From NCBI RefSeq assembly GCF_028863665.1, contig NZ_JARBFX010000006.1, forward strand, positions 1 to 64,000: DNA of 64,000 nucleotides, in the 5' to 3' direction. The position numbers and the translations under genes were made by a program. The stretch comes from Aquabacter sediminis. GTDB lineage: Bacteria; Pseudomonadota; Alphaproteobacteria; Rhizobiales; Xanthobacteraceae. Shown here one piece after another: positions 38,411 to 46,581 of this stretch; position 1 is the stretch's first letter, and every line of letters begins with the position of its first letter. The notes under the pieces were generated by a model that was not told the origin of the DNA, did no database searches, and saw only the letters and a program-made list of their open reading frames with translations.

Positions 38411-39334
38411 TCACCCCGGCGCGGTGCCCTTCACCTTGGCCTTCTGCCCAAGCGCCACCACGGCGATGACGAGGCCCATGAAGAGATAGGTCTCCAGGTC
38501 CGGCGCCTCGCCATTGATGGGCCAGGAGAAGACCACGATCAGGAAGGTCTGCATCAGCTGCACCTGCCCGACGCGGGCAATGCCGCCCAGCGCCATGCCC
38601 TTGTTCCAGAAGAAGAAGGCGAAGAACTGGCTGACCGCCCCCACATAGATGAGCGCCACCCAGGCTGAGAGGGGCACGGCGTCGAAATGGCCGTAGGGCG
38701 CGGTGACGAGCGTGCCGGGCACGGTCACCACCAGCGACACCGCCACCACCCAGCAGATCACCTCCCAGCCGGGCATGTGGCGGGAGAGGCGCCCGGACAC
38801 CGCATAGCCGAAGGCGCAGATGATGGCGGCCAGCGCCAGCAGGCTGTCGCCCGCCCCGAGGCTCCCCGCCGCGCCATTGCGGAAGGCGAAGGCCATGACC
38901 AGCCCGCAGCCCAGCGCGCTGATGGCGAGGAAGGTGAGGGTGGGCCGCTCACCCGCCACCAGCATGGCGCCGAGCGTCGTCATCAGCGGCAGGATGGCCA
39001 GAACCACCCCCGCATGGGAGGACGGCACGGTGAGGCTGCCATAGGCCATGAGCAGCGGAAAGCCGAAGACGAGGCACCCCGCCACCACCACGATGTCCCG
39101 CATGCGCGCGCCCCGGGTGTGGGGCCAGCGGGCGCCGCGCATCACCAGGATGGAAACGCCCAGCACCCCGGCGAGCGTGGCCCGCGCGAAAGTGAGAAAG
39201 GCCGGGTCCAGCCAATGCACCGCATAGCGCGTGGCCGGCACGGTGACGCCGAACAGGCACACGCCGATGAGGCCGAGCAGCAGGCCGAGAGGAACGGAGG
39301 ACGGGGCCGAAGGGGTCGAAGGGGGGGACGACAT
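38411..39334 (-). CDS. EamA/DMT-family transporter
   Basis: 307 residues with ten hydrophobic segments and two EamA repeats (LLLGLIGVCLFGVTVPATRYAV; FAFFFWNKGMALGGIARVGQVQLMQTFLIVVFSW). It is probably an inner-membrane metabolite exporter, substrate unknown. It is not closely similar to the YddG-like protein at 30.5 kb. The start at 39334 (MSSPPSTPS) was chosen because the open frame beyond it is Pro/Arg-rich and lacks membrane character. Confidence 0.85.
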   Translation of the reverse strand: MSSPPSTPSAPSSVPLGLLLGLIGVCLFGVTVPATRYAVHWLDPAFLTFARATLAGVLGVSILVMRGARWPHTRGARMRDIVVVAGCLVFGFPLLMAYGSLTVPSSHAGVVLAILPLMTTLGAMLVAGERPTLTFLAISALGCGLVMAFAFRNGAAGSLGAGDSLLALAAIICAFGYAVSGRLSRHMPGWEVICWVVAVSLVVTVPGTLVTAPYGHFDAVPLSAWVALIYVGAVSQFFAFFFWNKGMALGGIARVGQVQLMQTFLIVVFSWPINGEAPDLETYLFMGLVIAVVALGQKAKVKGTAPG

Positions 39335-39747
39335 GAAACCATCCGCCGCCCAGCCTCCCCCCGCCCTCGCGGGCGGGTTCGCCCGGAGCGGGGGCGGCTT
39401 GCCCACGCCGGACACTGGCGCGATCGGGTCGCGCTTTTTCCGCACGCACCGGGACGTGTGCTGCCCCGCGCACTGGGACCCGAACGGGACCGGCAGTGCG
39501 TGCAAGGCGGCGGGACGGCGCCGGTACGAAGCTAACGCTCTGAAGACACTCGCAATTACGCAAAGCCCCTGGTCGCGGGCGCGACTCGGCTGGCTTGCGT
39601 CCGGCTATAGCCGCCGCCCGGCGGGAGGGGAAATAAATCCCTGGCATGAAAGGTATCAATTCAGGAGATCTAACGCGCGCGCGGCCCCCTCTAATCGGGA
39701 AAAACTCGAGCAAAATAAGTAGTTTAATAGGTTCCAGGAAGGGCCTC

Positions 39748-39781
39748 GAACGGGCCGACCCATCGCCGGGCCGGCCCGTTC
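39748..39781. repeat. Long hairpin downstream of the USP gene
   Basis: GAACGGGCCG (39748-39757) pairs with CGGCCCGTTC (39772-39781), extended by an inner CCC/GGG. It is 43 bp beyond the USP stop and may end that transcript, though no T-run follows. The rest of 39335-39824 holds an AT-rich stretch (39640-39735) and no gene that I can support. Confidence 0.55.
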
Positions 39782-39824
39782 ACATGTGGTTGCAGGCTCT
39801 TGCAGGTCCCTAGGCCTGCGCCCC

Positions 39825-40718
39825 CTACCCCGGATCGGGCACGATCAGCGCGTCGCACCGCACACCCTCCAGCACCGAGCGGGCGGTGCTGCCCACCAGG
39901 AGGTCCATCAGCAGGCCCTTGCGGCGGGTGCCCATCACCAGGAGGTCCGCCTCCACGGCCTTCAGATAATCCGGGATCAGCAGCGCCGGGTCGCCCCGCT
40001 CCACCAGCACCTCCTGGATGCGGGCGGCGCCGAGGCCGCTCTGCGACAGGAAGGCGTCGAGATCCTCGGCCACCCCCTTGCCATAGGCCTCCCGATAGGC
40101 GACCGGATCGGCGGCAAGGGCGGAATGGGGCGCGCTATAGGCGTGGAATACCCGCAGCGGCAGGTCCGGGAAGAAATCCACCGCCCGGTGCAAGGCCCGG
40201 CGGGAGGCCTCAGACACATCAGTGGCCACCACGATGCGCCGATAGGGCGCGCGGGGCCGCTGGCGCACGATCAGCACCGGCACGGTGGCCTCCTTCAGCA
40301 GCCGGTCCACGGTGGAACCGAGCAGCAGGCGCTCCAGCCCGTCGTCGCGCGCCACGGCGGTCACGATCAGGTCCGCGCCGCGCGTGCTGGCGGTCTTGAG
40401 CACCACCTCCGCCGGCGCGCCTTCCGCCACCACGACCGCGATGGGGCGGGTGGTCTCGAACGCATCCTGCTGCAAGCGGGCCGTGGCGAGGCGCAGCGGA
40501 TCCGGCCCTCGCCGCCAGGACGGCAGGTCCGCCTCCCCCGCCGCGTGCACCTCCGCCCGAGCGTGCAAGGCATGGACAGCGATGAGATCCGCCTTCCACC
40601 CGTCCGCCAGCGCCACGGCGCGGTCGAAAGCCCGGTCGCAGCGGGCACCGAGATCGGTGGCGAAAAGGAGGGTGCGGGGCACGCCTTGGGGCGCGTCGGG
40701 CGCGGGATTATGGCTCAT
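39825..40718 (-). CDS. Tandem universal stress protein (two UspA domains)
   Basis: 297 residues. Two UspA domains are visible: the first (about 15-155) opens TLLFATDLGARCDRAFDRA and ends in GADLIVTAVARDDGLERLLLGSTVDRLLKEATVPVLIV. The second (about 157-297) opens RIVVATDVSEASRRALHRA and ends LLVMGTRRKGLLMDLLVGSTARSVLEG. Both carry G-2x-G-9x-G(S/T)-type ATP-binding loops. It follows the P-type ATPase gene by 127 bp on the same strand. Such USP and cation-ATPase pairs occur in FNR/FixK regulons. The start at 40718 is MSHNPAPD. Confidence 0.88.
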   Translation of the reverse strand: MSHNPAPDAPQGVPRTLLFATDLGARCDRAFDRAVALADGWKADLIAVHALHARAEVHAAGEADLPSWRRGPDPLRLATARLQQDAFETTRPIAVVVAEGAPAEVVLKTASTRGADLIVTAVARDDGLERLLLGSTVDRLLKEATVPVLIVRQRPRAPYRRIVVATDVSEASRRALHRAVDFFPDLPLRVFHAYSAPHSALAADPVAYREAYGKGVAEDLDAFLSQSGLGAARIQEVLVERGDPALLIPDYLKAVEADLLVMGTRRKGLLMDLLVGSTARSVLEGVRCDALIVPDPG

Positions 40719-40782
40719 GCTGTCTCCATGATCTGGAGGAGGAAGCGCACCTTGTGGTGCGCGGCGGGCCGGACGCACGTCG

Positions 40783-40829
40783 TCGGGCCTGTCCGTCCGC
40801 GCTCCCCGCGCCGCTGGGACAGGCCGACG
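40783..40829. repeat. Imperfect inverted repeat between the ATPase and USP genes
   Basis: GTCGGGCCTGTCC and GGACAGGCCGAC, differing by a single extra base, face each other across about 22 bp. It could act as an attenuator or mRNA stabiliser between the two genes. Confidence 0.45.
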
Positions 40830-40845
40830 GCGTCGGCGTTAAGCC

Positions 40846-43533
40846 TCAGGGCGCAAGGCCCAGGCGGCGGAGCACGGCCTTCTCGCCCTCAAGCACCACC
40901 ATGAGCGCCATGCCGGCCGAAAGGATGAGGGCGCCATCGGCCCACGTCACGGGGCGGGTGTCGAACACGGCCTGCAGAACCGGCAGATAGGTGAAGGCGA
41001 TCTGCGCCAGCACCACGGCGCCCACCGCAAGCAGCACCGCCGGCGTGCCAAGCGCGCCCTGCCAGGTGAACGAACCGGCGCCGAGATAGCGCACGTTGAA
41101 CAGGTAGAAGACCTCGAACACCACGATCAGATTGACCACCAGCGTCCGCGCCGTGGCCAGGTCACTCCCCCGGCCCAGCGCATAGAAGAACAGGCCCAGC
41201 ACCCCGGCCGTGAACAGGCTCGTCACGAACAGGATGCGCCAGACCATGAAGGGCGAGAGGAGCGGCGCCTGGCTCGGCCGTGGCGCGCGCGCCATCACCC
41301 CCGGCTCGGACGGCTCGAAGGCGAGCACGAGGCCGAGCGTCACCGAGGTGACGAGGTTGATCCACAGGATCTGAACCGCGCTCATGGGCATGACAAAGCC
41401 GATGAGCAAGGCGGCGATCACGGCCACCACCTCGCCGCCATTGGTGGGCAGCGTCCAGGCGATGACCTTGCGCACATTGTCATAGACCGTGCGCCCCTCC
41501 TTCACCGCCGCGACGATGGAGGCGAAATTGTCGTCCAGCAGCACCATGTCGGCGGCCTCCTTGGCCGCCTCTGTGCCCTTGTGCCCCATGGCGATGCCCA
41601 CGTCCGCCTGCTTCAAGGCGGGCGCGTCGTTCACCCCGTCGCCGGTCATGGCCACCACAGCCCCGGTGGATTGCAGCGCCCGCACCAGGCGCAGCTTGTG
41701 CTCGGGGCTGGTGCGGGCGAACACATCGGCCCGCCGTGCGACGGCCGGCAGGTCGGCATCGGCCGTGCGATCGAGGTCGGCGCCGGTCATGACCTCCGGA
41801 TTGTCGGTGAGGCCCAATTGGCGGGCGATGGCGCCGGCGGTGGCGCCGTGGTCGCCGGTGATCATCTTCACCGCCACCCCGGCCGAGCGGCATTGGGCGA
41901 TGGCGGCCATCGCTTCCGGGCGCGGCGGGTCGATGAAGCCCACCAGGCCGAGAAAGACGAGGCCGTCCTTCAGGTCGGCGGGCCCGAGTTCACCCGTCCC
42001 GGTGGAGGCCTTCAGCGCAAAGCCCAGCACCCGCTCGCCCGCCAAGGCCGACGCCTGGAGGGCTTCGGTCCAGCGGTCCGCATTCAGCGGTGCCGGCCCC
42101 TCCGGGCGGGCCTCGCGGGTGCACAGGGAGAGCAGGCGCTCGGGCGCGCCCTTCACGAAGATCACGGCGCCACCGTCGGGCGTCACATGGCGGGTGGCCA
42201 TGGTGCGATGGCGGGCATCGAAGGGGATCTCGTCGCGGCGGGGCCATTCGGCGCGCAGATGGTCGGCATCCAGCCCCGCCTTGGCGGCGAGCGCCACCAG
42301 CGCCCCCTCCATGGGATCGCCGATCACGCCCCAGCCTTCGCCGCGCCGTTCCAGGCGGGCGTCGTTGCACAGGAGGCCGCAGCGCACCAGTTCCTGCGCC
42401 GCCTCCAGGGCCGCCACGTCGTCGGTGCCGTCCTGCGTGGTGAAGAGGCCGACCGGTCCATAGCCCTCCCCCGACACCGCCATGAGATGGCCGGCGGTGA
42501 CAACCCGCCGGGCGGTCATCTCGTTGCGGGTGAGGGTGCCGGTCTTGTCGGAGCAGATGATGGAGGTGGCGCCCAGCGTCTCCACCGCCGGCAATTGGCG
42601 CACCACCGCCTTGCGGCCGGCCATGCGCTTGACGCCGATGGCGAGCGTGATGGTGATGACCGCCGGCAGGCCCTCGGGGATCGCCCCCACGGCGAGCGCC
42701 ACCACCGCCATGAGCGCATCCTCCCAGGCGAGGCCCCGGCCCCAGGTCGCCACGGCGAACAGCACCAGCGATGCCGACAAGGCCAGAACCGTGAAATGCC
42801 GACCGAAACGGTTGATCTGGCGCAGCAGGGGCGTGGAATTGGGCTCGACCTCGGCGATGAGGGTGCTGATCTGGCCGATCTGGGTGGCCGTCCCGGTGGC
42901 GACAGCAACGCCCGCCCCGGTACCCGCCGCCACCAGCGTGCCGGAAAAGGCCATGGAGGTCCGCTCCGCCAGCGGTGCCCCCTGGGCCACACGAGCCACA
43001 TGCTTTTCCGCCGCGACCGCCTCTCCGGTGAGCATGGATTCGTCGACCCGCAGCGCATGGGCGCGGATGAGCCGCAGGTCCGCCGGCACCCGGTCGCCGG
43101 CCTCCAGAAGAACCACGTCGCCGGGCACCAGCTCGGCGACCGGAATGGCGCGGCGCGTGCCCGCGCGCATCACCACGGCGCGGGGTGAAATGAGGGTGCG
43201 GATGGCATCCAGCGCGCGCTCCGCCCGTCCCTCCTGGACAAAGCCGATGATCGCATTGACCAACACCACCGCCGCGATGACGGCGGCATCCACCCCGTGG
43301 CCGAGCACGCCGGCCGCCACCGCCGAGGCGAGGAGGAAGAAGATCAGCGCATTGTTGAACTGAGCCAGGAACCGGCGGAAGGGACCCGGCCGGGGCGGTG
43401 CGGGCAGGAGGTTCGGCCCGCCCCGCGCGAGGCGTTCGGCAGCCTCCGTGCCGGAAAGGCCATCGGGTCCGCTGGAGAGCCGCGCCATCGCGTCCGCGTG
43501 AGCCATTGCATGCCAGCCGGCCTGCGCGGGCAT
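40846..43533 (-). CDS. Cation-translocating P-type ATPase (P2 type)
   Basis: About 895 residues. It has the cation-ATPase N domain (WHAMAHADAMARLSSGPDGL), the A-domain TGES-type loop (DESMLTGEAVA), M4 PEGLP, the phosphorylation site CSDKTGTLTRNE, KGAPERLL, hinge MTGDGVNDAPALK, M5 WTLPTNGGE and M6 LWINLVTSVTLGLVLAFEP. The M6 pattern is that of bacterial ATPases next to universal stress genes, not classical SERCA, so the transported ion is uncertain (Ca2+, Mn2+, Mg2+ or Na+). ATG 43533 sits just before the conserved N domain. A TTG at 43632 with GGGGA upstream would add 33 residues. Confidence 0.92.
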   Translation of the reverse strand: MPAQAGWHAMAHADAMARLSSGPDGLSGTEAAERLARGGPNLLPAPPRPGPFRRFLAQFNNALIFFLLASAVAAGVLGHGVDAAVIAAVVLVNAIIGFVQEGRAERALDAIRTLISPRAVVMRAGTRRAIPVAELVPGDVVLLEAGDRVPADLRLIRAHALRVDESMLTGEAVAAEKHVARVAQGAPLAERTSMAFSGTLVAAGTGAGVAVATGTATQIGQISTLIAEVEPNSTPLLRQINRFGRHFTVLALSASLVLFAVATWGRGLAWEDALMAVVALAVGAIPEGLPAVITITLAIGVKRMAGRKAVVRQLPAVETLGATSIICSDKTGTLTRNEMTARRVVTAGHLMAVSGEGYGPVGLFTTQDGTDDVAALEAAQELVRCGLLCNDARLERRGEGWGVIGDPMEGALVALAAKAGLDADHLRAEWPRRDEIPFDARHRTMATRHVTPDGGAVIFVKGAPERLLSLCTREARPEGPAPLNADRWTEALQASALAGERVLGFALKASTGTGELGPADLKDGLVFLGLVGFIDPPRPEAMAAIAQCRSAGVAVKMITGDHGATAGAIARQLGLTDNPEVMTGADLDRTADADLPAVARRADVFARTSPEHKLRLVRALQSTGAVVAMTGDGVNDAPALKQADVGIAMGHKGTEAAKEAADMVLLDDNFASIVAAVKEGRTVYDNVRKVIAWTLPTNGGEVVAVIAALLIGFVMPMSAVQILWINLVTSVTLGLVLAFEPSEPGVMARAPRPSQAPLLSPFMVWRILFVTSLFTAGVLGLFFYALGRGSDLATARTLVVNLIVVFEVFYLFNVRYLGAGSFTWQGALGTPAVLLAVGAVVLAQIAFTYLPVLQAVFDTRPVTWADGALILSAGMALMVVLEGEKAVLRRLGLAP

Positions 43534-43735
43534 GGCCTGGCTTGCGGTCGGCTCGGGAGACGGCGCGGGCGGAGGTGAGGACGCGACGGCATCGCGGTGC
43601 GGCAGAGGCGCGGAGGCAGGCTTGGGTCTCAAGGTGCATCCCCGTTTTGGCGGCGCAAGTGACCGTTTTACAACAAACGCCGAAGTCCAAGGGGTTACGG
43701 CCTTCCCCAAGGTAATAGCATGCGGGCGCCCGGCC

Positions 43736-43749
43736 TTGATCCGGGTCAA
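43736..43749 (-). promoter_or_regulatory. FNR/FixK binding site upstream of the P-type ATPase gene
   Basis: TTGATCCGGGTCAA fits TTGAT-N4-(A/G)TCAA at every defined position. A TATTAC on the minus strand (43717-43712) would place the site close to -40, the class II activator position. It lies between the ATPase gene (minus) and the Trm112-like gene (plus). The ATPase is the more likely target given the known USP/ATPase link to oxygen-limited regulons. Confidence 0.65.
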
Positions 43750-43902
43750 CGTAGCCGCAAGGCTTTAGCCTAGCCCCTTGTGCGACGGCTTTATTTCGCC
43801 CCAAGCGGGCTCTAGATTGCACCCGTTGAAGCATCCGGCCGCAAGTGTCGGAGCACATAAAAACGAGCGATGGCCTTGCTCCGTCGCCGCATGGAGTTGT
43901 CG

Positions 43903-44115
43903 ATGACACAGTCGCCGCGGCCCGGGCACGAGGTCGATCCCAAGCTGTTGGAAATTCTGGTCTGCCCTCTGACCAAGACACCGCTGACCTATGACCGGGC
44001 GCGCCAGGAATTGGTGTCCCGCGCCGCCAAGCTCGCCTTTCCCATTCGCGACGGCATCCCGATCATGCTGGCGGATGAGGCGCGCCGGCTGGACGAAAGC
44101 GAGCTGAACGGCTGA
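43903..44115 (+). CDS. Trm112/UPF0434 family small protein
   Basis: 70 residues. [20 protein letters not shown], then [26 protein letters not shown], is the UPF0434 (YcaR) pattern. One Cys remains of the zinc knuckle seen in eukaryotic Trm112, the activator of methyltransferases. The bacterial role is not settled. ATG 43903 gives the conserved N-terminus; an earlier ATG at 43870 is also in frame. It ends 7 bp before the next gene, so the two are probably co-transcribed. Confidence 0.85.
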   Translation: MTQSPRPGHEVDPKLLEILVCPLTKTPLTYDRARQELVSRAAKLAFPIRDGIPIMLADEARRLDESELNG

Positions 44116-44122
44116 CCATGCC

Positions 44123-45091
44123 ATGATCAGCCGCCGCGCCGTCCTCGCTTCAGCCGCGGGCGGGCTGCTGCTCACCGCCTCCCGCCGGCTCGATGCCGCC
44201 CCCGCCTTCGAGGTGGTGGAGGAACCCTGGCGGGCGGGGGGCCTTTCCGGCACCCTGTCCTCCGCGCGGAACGGGCCGCGCACCTCGCCGGCGGTGCTGC
44301 TCATCGCCGGCTCCGGTCCCACCGACCGCAACGGCAACGGCCCGGGCCTTGCCACCGACCTCTACCGCCAGATCGCCCAGGGCCTGGCAGGCGCTGGCTA
44401 TCGGGTGCTGCGCTATGACAAGCGGGGCGTCGGGGAAAGCCGGGCGCTGGTGCAGCGGGAAGAGGATCTGCGCTTCGACCAATATGTGGACGATGCCGCC
44501 TTCGCCCTCACCGCGCTGGCCGCCCGGCCGGACGTGGACGGGCTTCTGGCCATGGGCCACAGCGAGGGGTCGAGCGTTGCCATCCGCGCGGCGGGGCGCG
44601 TGCCCGTCGATGGGCTGGTGCTCCTGGCCGGGCCCGGCCGCCGGCTGGATGCCGTGCTCCAGGAACAATTCGAGGCCATGAACCTGCCGGATGCGGTGCT
44701 CCAGCGGGCGCTGTCCATCCTGCGCACTGTGGCGGCGGGCGGGCGGGTGGACAATGTGCCACCCGCGCTCAACATGGCCTTCCGGCCATCCGTTCAGGGC
44801 TTCCTCGCCTCCGAATGCGCCATGGACCCGGCGGCCGAGATCGGGCGGGTGCGGGCGCCCACCTTGCTTGTGCAGGGGCTGCGCGACCTCCAGGTGGGGA
44901 CGGCGGACCTTAACGCCCTTCGCCGGGGCCGTCCGGATGCGGACGTGGTGGAACTGGCCGAGGCCAACCACGTGTTCAAGGCGGCGCCGCCCGAGCGGGC
45001 GGCCAATTTCGCTCTTTATAGGGACGCCTCGGCGCCCCTCCATCCGGGCCTTTTGCCCGCTTTGGTGCGCTTCATCGCCGCCACTGTGTAG
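44123..45091 (+). CDS. Exported alpha/beta hydrolase
   Basis: 322 residues. The N-terminus ISRRAVLASAAGGLLLTAS resembles a Tat/Sec signal peptide, so the enzyme is probably periplasmic. The hydrolase core has LLIAGSGPTDRNGNGPG (oxyanion region), VLRYDKRGVGESRA, the nucleophile elbow AMGHSEGSSVAI (Ser), LLVQGLRDLQV (acid) and EANHVFK (His). It resembles the S33 and dienelactone-hydrolase-like esterases. The substrate is unknown. It lies 8 bp after the Trm112-like gene. Confidence 0.85.
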   Translation: MISRRAVLASAAGGLLLTASRRLDAAPAFEVVEEPWRAGGLSGTLSSARNGPRTSPAVLLIAGSGPTDRNGNGPGLATDLYRQIAQGLAGAGYRVLRYDKRGVGESRALVQREEDLRFDQYVDDAAFALTALAARPDVDGLLAMGHSEGSSVAIRAAGRVPVDGLVLLAGPGRRLDAVLQEQFEAMNLPDAVLQRALSILRTVAAGGRVDNVPPALNMAFRPSVQGFLASECAMDPAAEIGRVRAPTLLVQGLRDLQVGTADLNALRRGRPDADVVELAEANHVFKAAPPERAANFALYRDASAPLHPGLLPALVRFIAATV

Positions 45092-45094
45092 CCC

Positions 45095-45862
45095 TCACGC
45101 CTCCAGCGTGACGGCATCGCCGGGGGCGATGCGCCCGCCCGTGAGCACCTTGGCATAGATGCCGCAATCGGTGTGGCCATAGGCCTTGTGGAGGCCCTTC
45201 ACCACATTGAGGTCGCGCTCGGCAGTGTCGGGATTGACCGAGGTGGCGGCGCAGCGCTCGGTGCGCTTGAGCACCTTCAGCCGCACGGGGCCGATGGCGA
45301 GCGTCCGCCCCACCAGATCCAGCTCCGCGCCGGGCGCCCAGCCGTCCAGATGCAGGTTCATGCGGAAGCGGATGGGATCGACCGGCGCGCCCATGTGCGC
45401 CTCCAGGTCCCGCACGCTGGCCAGATTGACCAGCGAGACAAAGCCCGAGCGCAGGCTGTCTGTGAAGCGATGCCCCTCGGGCGCGGCCAGCACCTTCAGG
45501 GGGCCGCGCGCCGCCTCGCCCATGAAGGCGGTGAGGAAGGCCTCCACCTGTCCACGGCCCTCGGGCGTGCGCAGGTCGCCCGCCACGCCGACCTGAGGGC
45601 CGTTCAGACTGAAGACGTGGCTTTCGGGATCAAGATGCGTCTTCAAGGCAGCGATGCGGGCATTGCGCATCAGCACCAGGAAGGAGGTCTTGTCCTTGTA
45701 GGCGGGGGCCTCCGGATCGAACCCGCTCGGCCCGTTCTCCACCGCATAGAGCCGGTCGCCGGGAAAGAAACGCCCGGCCTCCAGCGCCACGTCCGCCAGG
45801 GTCTCGGCGGAAAAGCCCTTCACCGGATAGCGATGGATGGAGACGAGGCTGGCGGAGGGCAT
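45095..45862 (-). CDS. MOSC-domain protein
   Basis: 255 residues. The N-terminal MOSC_N beta barrel (LVSIHRYPVKGFSAETLADVALEAGRFFPGDR) is followed by a C-terminal MOSC domain with FRMNLHLDGWAPGAELDLVGRTLAIGPVRLKVLKRTERC. The Cys after RTER is the invariant MOSC residue that carries sulfur or molybdenum cofactor. Relatives include the molybdenum enzymes mARC/YcbX, and function here is unassigned. The start at 45862 has AAGGAG 7 bp upstream. It is convergent with the hydrolase gene (3-bp gap). Confidence 0.87.
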   Translation of the reverse strand: MPSASLVSIHRYPVKGFSAETLADVALEAGRFFPGDRLYAVENGPSGFDPEAPAYKDKTSFLVLMRNARIAALKTHLDPESHVFSLNGPQVGVAGDLRTPEGRGQVEAFLTAFMGEAARGPLKVLAAPEGHRFTDSLRSGFVSLVNLASVRDLEAHMGAPVDPIRFRMNLHLDGWAPGAELDLVGRTLAIGPVRLKVLKRTERCAATSVNPDTAERDLNVVKGLHKAYGHTDCGIYAKVLTGGRIAPGDAVTLEA

Positions 45863-45932
45863 GGTGGCTCCTTGAATGACTCCTTTGCCGTCGCATGGCG
45901 GCAAGGGAGGGTCAAGGGAGGGTCAAGGACGC

Positions 45933-45949
45933 GATATAAGAAATATATC
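45933..45949. repeat. AT-rich dyad upstream of the MOSC gene
   Basis: GATATA (45933-45938) and TATATC (45944-45949) form a symmetric element 71 bp upstream of the MOSC start, next to two direct copies of AGGGAGGGTCA (about 45904-45926). It is a candidate operator or promoter. Confidence 0.35.
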
Positions 45950-45975
45950 CTAGACCATATTCCTAATTCCTCGCG

Positions 45976-46146
45976 CCTCTGTTATGGTGGTCTCACCTGG
46001 CACCAAGGAGGGGCGCGTCCGGAGCGGCCTGACGGGTGGTGTCGGGGGCGGGTGTCCGACGGGACGGGGAGTAACGCACCTCGCGCCCGTTAGCAGAGGA
46101 GGCTGAAGGCCCAGGCGCACCGATCCGGTTCTGGTTCGGCCGGTGC
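45976..46146 (+). other. Possible structured RNA (nested long-range helices)
   Basis: CCTCTGTTA (45976-45984) is complementary to TAGCAGAGG (46091-46099). Nested inside it GGGCGCG (46011-46017) pairs with CGCGCCC (46082-46088). Within that, GTCGG (46031-46035) pairs with CCGAC (46046-46050). A further hairpin GCACCG/CGGTGC closes 46117-46146. An AT-rich promoter-like stretch lies immediately upstream (45930-45965). No credible protein gene lies here, and no plus-strand gene follows for a riboswitch to control. The family is not recognised. Confidence 0.3.
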
Positions 46147-46373
46147 TGATGGGAGAACCTGTTGCCCACGCGGCGCAGGGCCGAGGCCATAAATCCCCGC
46201 GCGGGGGCGGACGGAGCGAGGCTCCGACGTCATCCTACATTAACCCTGGCGCGCCGCCGCGCGCCGGCCGCTCCCGCATCCCTCCACCCCTGCCATTGGC
46301 GGGGATGGTGGCTCTGGAGGCGTCAGAGGGGCGGGCTTGCGCGTGGCGTGGCGTCCATGCCCCCTCCCCTGCC

Positions 46374-46505
46374 CTCCCCCGCTTTGCGGGAGAGGGGGCC
46401 GGTCACGCCGGGGGAGAGGTCGAGATGACGGGCGCCGATGGCGATCAAAGCCACCGCCCCGACCGGACCCACCAAAGTCCCCTCTCCCGCAAAGCGGGGG
46501 AGGGT
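46374..46505. repeat. Inverted pair of GC-rich intergenic repeats
   Basis: CCTCCCCCGCTTTGCGGGAG (46374-46393 onwards) recurs in inverted orientation as CTCCCGCAAAGCGGGGGAGG near 46485-46505. Each copy is itself a small palindrome (CCCGC-TTT-GCGGG). It is in the region downstream of the binding-protein gene. Confidence 0.7.
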
Positions 46506-46581
46506 TAGGGAGGGGGCAAGGAGCCGGGGGAGGGTTCCCGAGGGGGCAAAGGAGGGCTCGACCCGGGAGAAAAGCCGAATG

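Noticed and set aside
39335..39824. Possible short gene between the EamA and USP genes
   Set aside because: The frames are short, with no RBS and skewed composition. Only a hairpin and an AT-rich stretch can be supported.
46067..46100. GGGGAGTAAC resembling one strand of the yybP-ykoY (Mn2+) riboswitch
   Set aside because: The second conserved strand is not visible and no plus-strand gene follows within reach. Kept only as an unnamed possible structured RNA.
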